A stretch of 64,000 bases of DNA from Opitutaceae bacterium (GTDB taxonomy: Bacteria > Verrucomicrobiota > Verrucomicrobiia > Opitutales > Opitutaceae), in NCBI GenBank assembly GCA_027490995.1, contig JAIXWY010000011.1:186001-250000 (forward strand). Direction: 5' to 3'. Each line of letters starts with the position of its first letter. The first letter of the stretch is position 1. The notes beneath the pieces were generated by a model, which saw nothing but the letters and a program-made list of their open reading frames with translations, searched no databases and was not told where the DNA came from. Of the stretch, positions 53,545-62,642 are shown piece by piece. The translations under genes were made by a program, and so were the position numbers.

Positions 53545-54828
53545 ATGCTTCTTTGGGTCTACCGCTTTCTGTTTGTGCCGGCGCTGGCGTTGCTCGCGCC
53601 GCGCTATCTGTGGAGGATGCGCCGCCGCGGAGGCTACGGCTCCGGGTTCGCGCAAAGACTGGGTGCGAGCGGATGGATCCCACCGCGGCGACCCGGGGTG
53701 CGCCGGATCTGGGTGCAGGCGGTCAGCGTAGGGGAGTTGCTCGCGATCGGCCCCCTCTTAGACGCACTGGCGCGGGAGTCGGGCGTCGAGGTCATCTTGA
53801 CCTGCACGACGAGCACGGGGCGGGCGTTGGCGGAGCAGCGATACGCGCAGGTCACCGTCGCTCGCGGTTACTTCCCCTTGGACTTTTGGCTAATCTCTTC
53901 GCGGATCTGGTCAGCCGTTGCGCCTGACTTGGTCGTCCTTGCAGAAGGCGAGCGGTGGCCCGAGTTCCTTGCCCAAGCGCGCGCGCGCGGGGTGAAGGTC
54001 GTCTGTATCAATGCCCGGATGAGCGATCGCAGCTTCAGGCGCCTGCAGACGTTTCGATGGGCGGTACCGACGCTGCTCCGTGGCATCACCCGCTTGCTCG
54101 CCGTCTCGGAGGAGGATGCGGCCCGTTTCCACTCGGTGGGATTTGCGTCCTCCAGCGTGTACGTCACGGGTAACCTCAAGCTCGATGTCGCTCCCGTGAC
54201 TTTGACGACCGACGAGCAGCAAGCGTTGCGATCGCAACTGGGTTTTTCGCCTCGGGATCCGATCGTGCTGGGCTCGTCCACTTGGCCCGGGGAGGAGGCT
54301 GCCTTGCTCGCGGCGTTTCAGCACCTACGTGCAAAAGGGCTCGCGGCGCACTTGCTCTTGGTGCCGCGGCACGCGGAGCGACGGGACGAAGTCACGCGGG
54401 AACTGCTCGCGTCGGGATTAACGTTCCACGTCCGTTCCCGGGGCGCCGCCCCGTCTCGCGTCGAGGTCACGCTCGCGGATACGACCGGGGAATTGCGTCG
54501 ATTAACGGCGCTCGCGGAGGTGGTCTTCGTCGGTAAAAGCCTTCCTCCCCACGGCGAAGGGCAGACGCCCATCGAGGCGGCAGCCGCCGGCAAGGCGATC
54601 CTGATGGGCAGCGGCATGAGCAATTTCCGCGAGGCTTCCCGGGAGCTCGTCGCCGTCGGAGGTGCGCGGATTGCGACGGACGCGTCGCAGGTAGAGGGCG
54701 TGATTGAAACATGGCTCCGGGACCCGGAGCTACGCTCTGCGGCCGGATCCGCTGCAAGCAAATGGCATCGCGTCAATCAAGGGGCCCTTCAGCGGACGCT
54801 GGCGGTGCTTCGGGCGGAGCTGGGATGA
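53545..54828 (+). CDS. waaA: 3-deoxy-D-manno-octulosonic acid transferase WaaA
   Basis: A 427-residue membrane-anchored GT30 enzyme: hydrophobic N-terminus (VYRFLFVPALALLAPRYLW), then ERW in APDLVVLAEGERWPEFL (normally ETELWP, so the acidic motif is altered), and the C-terminal donor-binding half (VGKSLPPHGEGQTPIEAAAA). It adds Kdo to lipid A precursor, so the cell makes LPS. It is divergent from the dTDP-rhamnose operon, together suggesting an envelope-glycan locus. Confidence 0.93.
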   Translation: MLLWVYRFLFVPALALLAPRYLWRMRRRGGYGSGFAQRLGASGWIPPRRPGVRRIWVQAVSVGELLAIGPLLDALARESGVEVILTCTTSTGRALAEQRYAQVTVARGYFPLDFWLISSRIWSAVAPDLVVLAEGERWPEFLAQARARGVKVVCINARMSDRSFRRLQTFRWAVPTLLRGITRLLAVSEEDAARFHSVGFASSSVYVTGNLKLDVAPVTLTTDEQQALRSQLGFSPRDPIVLGSSTWPGEEAALLAAFQHLRAKGLAAHLLLVPRHAERRDEVTRELLASGLTFHVRSRGAAPSRVEVTLADTTGELRRLTALAEVVFVGKSLPPHGEGQTPIEAAAAGKAILMGSGMSNFREASRELVAVGGARIATDASQVEGVIETWLRDPELRSAAGSAASKWHRVNQGALQRTLAVLRAELG

Positions 54829-54892
54829 CCAGCAGGATGGCAGATTAGGTTTGCCGGATGCGAACAGCGTCCTAGAACCGACACTTTGGCTG

Positions 54893-57523
54893 ATGCAGAC
54901 CCACGGTCCAAAACGTGTCTATACCCCTCGGTCCGTAGAGTTCTGGTTTGGTAAGTTGTCTGGCGAGTGGGAGGAATCCTTCACCGAGCGGCAGCTTGAG
55001 GAAGGGGCCAAGATCTATCGTGAAGGCGAGGTCAGGGAGTTGGAGCTCACCGATCACGACGCGATCGTCCACCGGCGCGTGGAAAAGCGCGACGAGTACG
55101 TGGTGATTGAATGGGATGCGTCTGGCCTGCGGGTGCGGTCATCTACCACTGATGCGGAGGCGTCGCGAGCGCTGGCGGTTGCCGGCCTGCATGAGATCGA
55201 GGAGTTGGTCGCGGATGAGATTTCGCCTCTCCCGGAAGAGAGTCCGTCGGTGACGGCTGGGGGAGCGGCGGTAGATCGGTCGGCGTCAGGAGTGCGGACG
55301 AGTGTCCCGGCGCGAGATGCCAAGGCGTTGCCGACCGTGAAGCCGACCGCCAGCCGGCCGGTGGGGACCGCCTCGGCGGCTCCTGGTTCGGCGCGGCCGC
55401 TGGTGCTGTCCTTCGTGACTCGGGTGGAAGGATTGATCTTCCATGCGTATTGGAAAAATGCGGACGGTTCGCGGTCTCCGGCGCACGGAGCGGCGGCCCA
55501 CGCGCCTGGAGTTCCTCACGTCTCCTCGGGTGAGCGGGCCAAGCTGATCGGCCTCGCGGCCTACGCGCGCAAAGCGCACTTCGTGTATCACACCGACGCG
55601 GGGAGCTACACCCTATCGTCGGTGGTGGAGATCCCTAATTTTCTCAAGGTGACGCTCCCGGCGTGGAAGCGGCTCTTCGCGATTGAGCTCGATGACGCGT
55701 CGGAGCGGTTGCTGCGCGGACCGCTCTCGATCGAGATCGAGGCGGTAGCGGATCGTCGCGGAGGTCGCGGCAGTGCGGCGGGTTCGCTGGACCTCCGGTG
55801 GATCTTCCGCGCGGGTGAGCGATTGCTCACGGACGAGGAGGTGGCGCTGGTGACGCGGAGTGGGACAAACCCGATGATCCTGCCGAGCCTCGGGATCGTG
55901 ACTCTACCGATCGACAAGTTGGCGTCGGTGGCGGCGTGGCAGCGGAACGTGTCCGAGACTCACGCTGACGGGACGCTCTCTCCGTACCTTATCTTTTCGC
56001 TGTTTAACGACTCGAAATTGAAGCTGACGCTGTCGCCTGAGCTTGAGGCCTGGCGCCAGCGAGTGCTGTCGGCGACCTGTGAGGCGCCGCCTTTGCCCTC
56101 GTGGTTGCGTCCCTATCAGCGGCGCGGAGTGGAGTGGATGAGTCATCTGTGCGAGGTGGGGTGCCATGGCCTGCTTGCGGACGAGATGGGTCTGGGCAAA
56201 ACGCTGCAGGTGCTTTCGCTGCTCGCCTCGCGGGCCATTCCGGGTCGTCCCCATTTGATCGTTTGCCCCGCGAGTGTGGTGCCGGTGTGGCGCGAGGAGA
56301 TTGCCAAGTTTTTTCCGGAACTCGCCGTCGATGTCCTGAAAACCGGCCACGACTTCGCGCAGCGCAAAGATCCGGTGATCTGGCTGGCCAGCTACACGCA
56401 GTTGCGCAAGCACCGCGCCTTGCTCGAGAAGACCGAGTTTGGATACGCGATTCTTGACGAGGGTCAGTTTATCAAGAACCCGGATGCGAAGGTGACGCAG
56501 ACCTGTTTTGCGATTCGCTCGCGGCATCGGATCGTCCTGACCGGCACGCCGCTCGAGAATCGCCAACTCGACCTCTGGAGTATCTTCCGCTTCCTGCTGC
56601 CCGGCTTGCTGGGTTCGCGCACGGGTTTCGAGGCGGCCCTGTCAGGCGACCGATTGGGTACACTCGAGCGGCTGCGGACGCAGCTCGCTCCCTTTATTCT
56701 TCGCCGGACTAAGACGGAGGTCGCCACCGAGCTGCCTCCGAAGGTGGAGATGGAGCTGATCTGCCCGATGACCGACGTGCAGCGCACGGAGTACGCGCGC
56801 ATCTGCACGGAGGGGCTGCAGCGTCTCGGCGATGACGTCGGTGCGGCCATGCGGGAGAAGAGTTTCGGCTTCCTCGCGCTCCTGACGCGGTTGCGCCAAG
56901 TTTGCTGCGACCCCGACATGTTGCCTTGGCTGCACGCCCCGCTGACCGATTCCGGCAAACTGAATCTCCTGGTCGAGAAGCTGGCCGAGATCGTTGGCAG
57001 CGGGCATAAGGTCGTGATCTTCTCGCAGTTCGTGATGCTGCTCGACCGCGTCCGGTCCGCGCTGGCGCAGAGTTTCCCGGAGCTCCCGCGCTACGAACTC
57101 ACCGGCATGACCTTGGATCGGCTGCGCCCGGTGCAGGCGTTCCAGACCGCGCCGGGTGCCGCGGTCATGCTGGTCTCGCTCAAGGCGGCTGGCACCGGCA
57201 TCACGCTGCACGCGGCTGACTATGTGTTCCTGCTCGACCCGTGGTGGAACCCGGCGGTCGAGGCCCAGGCTGTCGATCGAGTTCACCGTATCGGACAAAA
57301 GAGTACCGTCTTTGTTTACCGCATGGTGACGGCCGGAACAATCGAGGAGCGGATTGAGGCCCTCAAGGCGTCGAAGAAGGATCTCTTCGACAAGCTCGTC
57401 GGCGGCTTGGGCGGCGACTTTGACTTGAGCCAGCACTTCAGCTCCCTACGCGAGCTGACGCAGTTGACCAGTGCGGCCACGGAAGCGACCGAGCAGCCGG
57501 CTGAGTTCGTTGCCGGATCGTAA
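54893..57523 (+). CDS. SNF2/Swi2-family helicase
   Basis: About 876 residues from ATG 54893 (the longer frame overlaps waaA and looks non-coding). An N-terminal region like a SWIM domain (about 15-70; ESFTERQLEEGAKIYREGEV) but lacking the Cys/His zinc ligands. The helicase has DEMGLGKTLQVLSLL (Walker A, about residue 430), DEGQFIKN (about 521) in place of DEGH, LTGTPLENRQLDLWSIF, VVIFSQFVMLLDRV, and QAVDRVHRIGQ. Such SNF2 proteins remodel protein-DNA or act with RNA polymerase (RapA-like). Partner unknown. It follows waaA by 64 bp. Confidence 0.9.
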   Translation: MQTHGPKRVYTPRSVEFWFGKLSGEWEESFTERQLEEGAKIYREGEVRELELTDHDAIVHRRVEKRDEYVVIEWDASGLRVRSSTTDAEASRALAVAGLHEIEELVADEISPLPEESPSVTAGGAAVDRSASGVRTSVPARDAKALPTVKPTASRPVGTASAAPGSARPLVLSFVTRVEGLIFHAYWKNADGSRSPAHGAAAHAPGVPHVSSGERAKLIGLAAYARKAHFVYHTDAGSYTLSSVVEIPNFLKVTLPAWKRLFAIELDDASERLLRGPLSIEIEAVADRRGGRGSAAGSLDLRWIFRAGERLLTDEEVALVTRSGTNPMILPSLGIVTLPIDKLASVAAWQRNVSETHADGTLSPYLIFSLFNDSKLKLTLSPELEAWRQRVLSATCEAPPLPSWLRPYQRRGVEWMSHLCEVGCHGLLADEMGLGKTLQVLSLLASRAIPGRPHLIVCPASVVPVWREEIAKFFPELAVDVLKTGHDFAQRKDPVIWLASYTQLRKHRALLEKTEFGYAILDEGQFIKNPDAKVTQTCFAIRSRHRIVLTGTPLENRQLDLWSIFRFLLPGLLGSRTGFEAALSGDRLGTLERLRTQLAPFILRRTKTEVATELPPKVEMELICPMTDVQRTEYARICTEGLQRLGDDVGAAMREKSFGFLALLTRLRQVCCDPDMLPWLHAPLTDSGKLNLLVEKLAEIVGSGHKVVIFSQFVMLLDRVRSALAQSFPELPRYELTGMTLDRLRPVQAFQTAPGAAVMLVSLKAAGTGITLHAADYVFLLDPWWNPAVEAQAVDRVHRIGQKSTVFVYRMVTAGTIEERIEALKASKKDLFDKLVGGLGGDFDLSQHFSSLRELTQLTSAATEATEQPAEFVAGS

Positions 57524-57563
57524 CGTTTGTGTCGACGCGGTGGCAGCCGCGTAACGTGTTCGC
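57519..57563 (+). promoter_or_regulatory. CGTAACGT motifs upstream of the TonB receptor
   Basis: CGTAACGTTTGT (57519-57530) is identical to 62619-62630 upstream of the O/P porin, and CGTAACGTGTTCG (57550-57562) resembles 62571-62579. The shared motifs suggest one regulator, with PhoB the natural candidate. The left copy overlaps the end of the preceding helicase gene. Confidence 0.45.
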
Positions 57564-57617
57564 GAACCGGTCGAAATCGGTTTGTCTGCGCCGTTGACGG
57601 CCGCCGAACTGCCGCGC

Positions 57618-60581
57618 ATGTCGCAGCGCTGGCCCCGCATCTTTGGGATTTCGCTTTCACTTCTCGTCGTTCTCCTTGCGGGCGCGACGAAGAGCTTGGC
57701 TCAGGGAACGCCTGATACCGGGCGCATCGTTGGTAAGATTCTTAACGCGGCGACTGGAATGAGCGTTCCGAGTGCGACGGTGACGGTGGTCGCCGCCGGA
57801 GTGAGTGCGACGACCGCCCTCGACGGTTCGTTTGTGATCGAGGATGTCCCGGCTGGCGCGAGGGACGTGACGGTGACGCGCGATGGCTACCAGACCGCCC
57901 AGTTTACCGGGGTGGAGGTGGCGGCGGGGCAGACGGCGCGCCTTGATGCGCCCCTGAATCCAGTGTCAGAGCAGGTGATCACGATGGAGGCCTTTTCGGT
58001 CGCCGCCGCGGTCGTGCAGCAGTCCGGGCTTGGGCTCCTGCTGGCCCGACAGAAGGCCGTGGCAGTGAGTGATGCGATCGCCTCCGACGAGATCGGACGC
58101 CTGGCGGTCAGCAATGCCGCGGAAGCCCTCGGCAAGACGCCGGGTACGTCGGTGGTCGACGGAAAGTACGTGGTCATCCGTGGTCTCGGCGACCGCTACA
58201 CGAATACGCAGATGAACGGAACCTCGGTTCCGAGCGCTGATCCGGACAAGCGAGCGGTGCAGATGGATCAGTTTCCGAGCGATGTCATCGATAGCATCAC
58301 CACGCTCAAGTCCTTCACGCCCGACCAGCCCGGCGCCTTTTCCGGAGGCAGCGTCAACATCAAGACCAAGTCCTTTCCGGAGCAGTTCTTTTTCACCGTT
58401 TCCGGGAAGACGGCGTACAACACCGCCGTGACCGGGGAACCGATCCTGACTGTACCTGGCGGAGGTACAGACTGGCAGGGGCGTGATGACGGTACGCGTG
58501 GCCTCTCGGCTCGGGTTCCGAGTCCGATGCCGTCGTCGCTCACCACCACCACGGCGCAGTTGGCGGCGCGGACGGGTAACTTTGGGCCGGCCGAGCAGTT
58601 GGATGCCATTTCGAAGGGGTTCCACAACGCGACGTTTTTCCCGCGGAGCCGCAAGGCCCGACCGGATTCCGGGTTCGGGGTGGCGGTCGGCGATAGCATC
58701 GCCCTCGAGAGCGGGCAAACGGTGGGCTATGTGGCCAGCCTCTCTTACGATCGATCGACCCAGCACTACGCCGATGGCATCGCGGGACGCTACGCGCAAG
58801 GCAGCGTGAATCCGAAAAGCCCGAGCTTCGTGGATATTAGTCGCGTCTTCACCACCGACGTTGCGGCCTACAACTTCGCCGAAGCCTATCGGCGCTTTCC
58901 CAATGTTCCGGGCGGGAAACCCGCGTTTGGCGTGACGCAAAGTTCGGAAAACGTGGACTGGGGATCTTACCTGCAGCTTTCGTGGCGCCCGCGCTACAAT
59001 CACGAGTTCGTTGGCACATTCTTTCATAACCAGTCTGCGGAGGACCGCGTGCAGCGCGGTGTGGGAGAGGCGGTCCGCTCGGATTCGGGTGGCGAGTTTC
59101 GCGAGAACTACGACCTCCTTTACACCGAGCGCGGTGTCACCTCGTTCCAGCTCTCCGGCAAGAGCAACCTTGAGTCGTGGAATGACGCCACGCTCGAGTG
59201 GCGTGCCGCGTTGAGCCGGAGCACTCAGGACCAGCCCGATTACCGGAACTTCGAGTTCAAGTGGAGCTTCACGCTGCAGGAGTTCGATCCCTCTGGCATC
59301 ACCAACAGCCGTTACTTCCGCGAGTTGGAGGAAGAGTCGCGTGACCTCGCTGTCGACTTCACGCGGCCATTCTCGCTTGCGGGAGGGCGCAGCTTCACGC
59401 TCAAGACCGGCCTCGCTCACACCGAAGGCGACCGCACCAATCGGGAGCGCGCTTTCTCGATCGAGGGCGCCAACACCCGGACCCGACCGGCCATCGAGGC
59501 CTACCCAAACCCGGTGGGCATCACCGCGCGTACTTCGAACAGCGTCTCTTTTGGAACCGTCATGCGGGAGATTCCGGCGAATCTGAACTACGACGGTGAG
59601 CAGACTTTCACCGCCGGCTATGTCATGGGCGACTATCAATGGAGCCCGCGCTGGCGCACGATCGGCGGGGTGCGCTACGAGCGGACCGAGGTGGTGACCG
59701 TCCCTCTGCCGGTCCCGGGGGTTACGGTCCGCCGCGGTGAGATTCAGCAGTCGGACGCCTTACCCGCGTTGTCCGTGGTTTGGACGCCGCGCGATCGCCA
59801 GAACGTGCGGGCCTCGTATGGTCGCACGCTGGCCCGCCCGACCTTCCGCGAGCTGGCGGACGTCGTGAACTACGAAGCGTTCACGGATGAGTTCATTGGC
59901 GGCAACCCCGATCTCGAACTGACGATGATCGACAACCTCGACCTGCGCTGGGAGCACTTTCCGCGCGGTGGCGAGGTGCTCGCGGCGAGCTTGTTCTACA
60001 AGCGTCTAGAAAATCCGATCGAGCAGGTCTTCTCGAACGGACGCATTTTCCCGAACAACGTGGAGAACGGAACCGTTTACGGCGTCGAGGTCGAGGCTCG
60101 TCGCAAACTCGACTTCCTTTACTCCCAACTGGACAACTGGTCGGTCGGGCTCAATGCGACGCTCATCGCTTCCAAGGTGAAGATCTCGGCGAGCGAGCTG
60201 GCCCTGATCCGCGCGGTTTTTCCGCAGGCGAAGGACACGCGCGCGCTGTTCGGGCAGTCGCCCTACTTGGTGAACCTCGACGTGTCCTGGGCCGTTCCCT
60301 CGTGGGGGGCCACGTTCACCGGCATCTACGGCGTCTCGGGCGAGCGCTTGGACCTCGTCACGACCGGAGCGCTTCCGGACGTGTTTGAGCAACCCGCTCC
60401 GGCGGTCGACTTCGTTTGGTCTCAGCGGGTCAGCCGCCGCTTTAAGCTCAAGCTGACCGCCAAGAACCTCCTCGATCCTGCGCGGGAGAAGACTCTGGAG
60501 CATGCCGGAGTCACCTATCGCTACCAGAGTTTGAACCGGGGACGCACCTTCAGCGCCGGGATTACCTACGAGTTCAACTGA
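57618..60581 (+). CDS. TonB-dependent receptor with carboxypeptidase-like N-terminal domain
   Basis: About 987 residues from ATG 57618. Signal peptide (GISLSLLVVLLAGATKSLAQ), a CarboxypepD-reg-like beta domain (about 35-110; GRIVGKILNAATGMSVPSAT), plug domain (about 130-290) containing VVIRGLGDRYTNTQMNGTSV, PGAFSGGSVNIKTKSFPE, and a barrel ending in the aromatic GRTFSAGITYEFN. This large receptor type imports siderophores, glycans or phosphate-related ligands. Gene order with a beta-helix protein and an O/P porin, and the shared upstream motifs, suggests phosphate-limited conditions. No TonB box assigned. Confidence 0.88.
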   Translation: MSQRWPRIFGISLSLLVVLLAGATKSLAQGTPDTGRIVGKILNAATGMSVPSATVTVVAAGVSATTALDGSFVIEDVPAGARDVTVTRDGYQTAQFTGVEVAAGQTARLDAPLNPVSEQVITMEAFSVAAAVVQQSGLGLLLARQKAVAVSDAIASDEIGRLAVSNAAEALGKTPGTSVVDGKYVVIRGLGDRYTNTQMNGTSVPSADPDKRAVQMDQFPSDVIDSITTLKSFTPDQPGAFSGGSVNIKTKSFPEQFFFTVSGKTAYNTAVTGEPILTVPGGGTDWQGRDDGTRGLSARVPSPMPSSLTTTTAQLAARTGNFGPAEQLDAISKGFHNATFFPRSRKARPDSGFGVAVGDSIALESGQTVGYVASLSYDRSTQHYADGIAGRYAQGSVNPKSPSFVDISRVFTTDVAAYNFAEAYRRFPNVPGGKPAFGVTQSSENVDWGSYLQLSWRPRYNHEFVGTFFHNQSAEDRVQRGVGEAVRSDSGGEFRENYDLLYTERGVTSFQLSGKSNLESWNDATLEWRAALSRSTQDQPDYRNFEFKWSFTLQEFDPSGITNSRYFRELEEESRDLAVDFTRPFSLAGGRSFTLKTGLAHTEGDRTNRERAFSIEGANTRTRPAIEAYPNPVGITARTSNSVSFGTVMREIPANLNYDGEQTFTAGYVMGDYQWSPRWRTIGGVRYERTEVVTVPLPVPGVTVRRGEIQQSDALPALSVVWTPRDRQNVRASYGRTLARPTFRELADVVNYEAFTDEFIGGNPDLELTMIDNLDLRWEHFPRGGEVLAASLFYKRLENPIEQVFSNGRIFPNNVENGTVYGVEVEARRKLDFLYSQLDNWSVGLNATLIASKVKISASELALIRAVFPQAKDTRALFGQSPYLVNLDVSWAVPSWGATFTGIYGVSGERLDLVTTGALPDVFEQPAPAVDFVWSQRVSRRFKLKLTAKNLLDPAREKTLEHAGVTYRYQSLNRGRTFSAGITYEFN

Positions 60582-60619
60582 TTTTTCGTCTGCAACTCCA
60601 CCACTGAACAAACGCACTC

Positions 60620-62422
60620 ATGAAGCTCGCTTCGAAATATCTGGCCGCGGTTGCCTCGGCCCTCCTGCTCGCCGGATCGGCGCACGCCGCGAACATCATC
60701 GCGCCGCGCACGATCACGGCTAATACGACTTGGACGAAGAACAACACGTACTTCCTCGAAGGCTACGTGTTTGTCACCGGGAACGCCACGCTCACCATCC
60801 AGCCGGGCACGGTCGTGAAGGGCCGGGTCTCAAGCGGTGCGTCGGCGGCCGCGCTGGTCGTCACCCGCGGATCCAAGATCATCGCGGACGGAACGAAGGA
60901 AGAGCCGATCGTGTTCACCTCCGAACTCGACCAGTTGAACGGCAATCTGGGAGTCCAGGATGTCGGCCTCTGGGGTGGTCTGATCATCCTCGGCAATGCC
61001 TCCATCAACTCCCGGGCCAACAATCAGCCTGCAGGTTCGCCCGCGCAGGACCAGGTGGAGGGCCTCTCTGTCACGGGTGCGGAAGTCGAGTATGCGACCT
61101 TCGGTGGCACCAATGACGCGGACAACTCTGGTGTGCTTCGCTACGTGTCGGTGCGGCACGGTGGCGCGCGCATTGGTGGCGACAACGAGATCAACGGCAT
61201 CACCCTCGGCGGCGTGGGCTCCGGCACCGTGATGGAGTATGTGGAGGTCTTTGCCAACAAGGACGACAGCTTTGAGTGGTTTGGTGGAACGGTGAACGCC
61301 CGGTATCTTGTGTCGGCGTTCGGTAACGACGACAGCTTCGATGTGGATCAAGGTTACCGCGGCAACCTGCAGTTCCTCTTCTCGATCCAGACGGACATCA
61401 CCGCCGATCGCGGCGACAAGGGCATCGAGTGGGACGGCGCTACCGCCCCGCTCGACGCGAGTCCCCGGGCCAAGGTCACCATCGCGAACGGTACGTTCAT
61501 CGGCATCGGCACTTCCGGTGGCAGCAACACCGCCGTAAACATCCGCGATGCAGTCGAGGCGACGCTCGTCAACAGCGTGTTCGTGAACTTCGCCAAGGCG
61601 ATCGACATCGAGGACGACGTGCGCGGTCCGATCGGCAATCCGATCCTTCCAGCTCCCGCCATCTCGAACAACCTCTGGTGGAGCCATCTCTCGGCGAATA
61701 ACACGGCCGCTGGCCTGAACGCGCGGCCGACTGGCGCGATCGACTCGAGCGCGTACTTCTCGAATGCCACGCTGGATAACCAGATCGCGAACGCGAATCT
61801 GCGGTCGATCTCCTACACGGCGAATCGCCAGCTTGATCCGCGGCCGGCGGCCGGGAGCGCCGCGCTGACGGGTGCTGGCACGGTGTCGGGCTCCGGCCTC
61901 ACGTCGGTGTCCTACAAGGGGGCCTTCAGCACGACGAACTGGGCCGCTGGCTGGACCAAGCTCTGGACGGATGGCTACTTCGATCTCGCGAGCGCGGGCA
62001 CCACGGATGTCGCGGTGATTCCGGATTCGGCCTCGAAGTTCGTCAATATCGCGACCCGCGGATTCGTGGGCTCGGCGGCGGGCCAGGAGCTCATCGCCGG
62101 CTTTGTGGTGCGCGGTACCCAGGCCCAGACGGTGCTCATCCGAGTGGTCGGTCCCGGCCTCGCGCAGTTCGGAGTCAGCGGTACCCTCGCGGATCCGATC
62201 TTGGAGCTCTATCAGGGCACGACAAAGATCAACGAAAACGACGACTGGAGCGGCCAGCAGATCGTGAATCTCTCCGCGCAGGTCGGCGCGTTCGCGCTGG
62301 CGTCGGGCAGCCGGGATGCGGTGCTTGTGACCAATCTCCAGCCCGGCGGCTACACGGTGCAGGCCAAGGGCAAGGCGGGGACAACCGGCTCGGTGATCCT
62401 CGAAGTCTACGAAGTCGATTGA
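60620..62422 (+). CDS. Surface/periplasmic right-handed beta-helix protein
   Basis: A 600-residue exported protein: signal peptide (AAVASALLLAGSAHA), then rungs of a parallel beta-helix (NATLTIQPGTVVKGRV, GLWGGLIILGNASINS, VLRYVSVRHGGARIGGDNEI, TVMEYVEVFANKDDSFEWF). The C-terminal about 130 residues (AGFVVRGTQAQTVLIRVVGP and further) form a repeat-like domain common in Opitutaceae secreted proteins. Function unknown; frequently found beside TonB receptors and possibly a surface-exposed ligand binder. It follows the receptor by 38 bp. Confidence 0.75.
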   Translation: MKLASKYLAAVASALLLAGSAHAANIIAPRTITANTTWTKNNTYFLEGYVFVTGNATLTIQPGTVVKGRVSSGASAAALVVTRGSKIIADGTKEEPIVFTSELDQLNGNLGVQDVGLWGGLIILGNASINSRANNQPAGSPAQDQVEGLSVTGAEVEYATFGGTNDADNSGVLRYVSVRHGGARIGGDNEINGITLGGVGSGTVMEYVEVFANKDDSFEWFGGTVNARYLVSAFGNDDSFDVDQGYRGNLQFLFSIQTDITADRGDKGIEWDGATAPLDASPRAKVTIANGTFIGIGTSGGSNTAVNIRDAVEATLVNSVFVNFAKAIDIEDDVRGPIGNPILPAPAISNNLWWSHLSANNTAAGLNARPTGAIDSSAYFSNATLDNQIANANLRSISYTANRQLDPRPAAGSAALTGAGTVSGSGLTSVSYKGAFSTTNWAAGWTKLWTDGYFDLASAGTTDVAVIPDSASKFVNIATRGFVGSAAGQELIAGFVVRGTQAQTVLIRVVGPGLAQFGVSGTLADPILELYQGTTKINENDDWSGQQIVNLSAQVGAFALASGSRDAVLVTNLQPGGYTVQAKGKAGTTGSVILEVYEVD

Positions 62423-62434
62423 TTCATTGCAGGC

Positions 62435-62497
62435 AACTTGCAGCCTCATGCTTCCCCGAAGTTCATCTGTCGCGATTCGGGGTAGGGGCTGCAAGTT
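62435..62497. promoter_or_regulatory. Nested intercistronic hairpin
   Basis: AACTTGCAGCC (62435-62445) pairs perfectly with GGCTGCAAGTT (62487-62497), and inside it CCCCGAA (62454-62460) pairs with TTCGGGG (62476-62482). It starts 13 nt after the stop of the beta-helix gene. Likely a transcript-end or processing structure; no long T run follows. Confidence 0.55.
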
Positions 62498-62531
62498 CGG
62501 GCCGGTTGGAGGGTTAATGCTGGGTCGGGCC

Positions 62532-62549
62532 GGGGGCTTTTGCCCCCTT
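62532..62549 (+). terminator. Small GC hairpin, possible terminator
   Basis: GGGGGC (62532-62537) pairs with GCCCCC (62542-62547) around a TTTT loop. Only two T follow, so termination strength is doubtful, but its placement between the large hairpin and the Pho-box-like repeats would separate the porin promoter from upstream transcription. Confidence 0.4.
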
Positions 62550-62576
62550 GTCACACGTCCGTCACGTGTTCGTAAC
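62550..62576 (+). promoter_or_regulatory. Pho-box-like 11-bp direct repeats
   Basis: GTCAC (62550), GTCAC (62561) and GTAAC (62572) recur every 11 bp, the geometry of PhoB-binding sites, where 7-bp repeats are separated by 4 bp. They lie about 67-93 bp upstream of the porin start, and a further CGTAACGTTTGT at 62619-62630 is shared with the TonB receptor promoter region. Confidence 0.5.
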
Positions 62577-62642
62577 GTGCGGGGCCCACGGTACGGAGCG
62601 TGTCGTTCTCGTTACGACCGTAACGTTTGTCCCGAACCCTCC

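Noticed and set aside
57966..59639. Antisense open frame of about 557 codons opposite the large TonB receptor
   Set aside because: Same reason: the receptor plug and barrel motifs are on the plus strand; the antisense product has no recognisable domain.
60830..62554. Antisense open frame of about 574 codons opposite the beta-helix gene
   Set aside because: The plus strand has a signal peptide and clear beta-helix rungs; the antisense product is low-complexity and Arg-rich.
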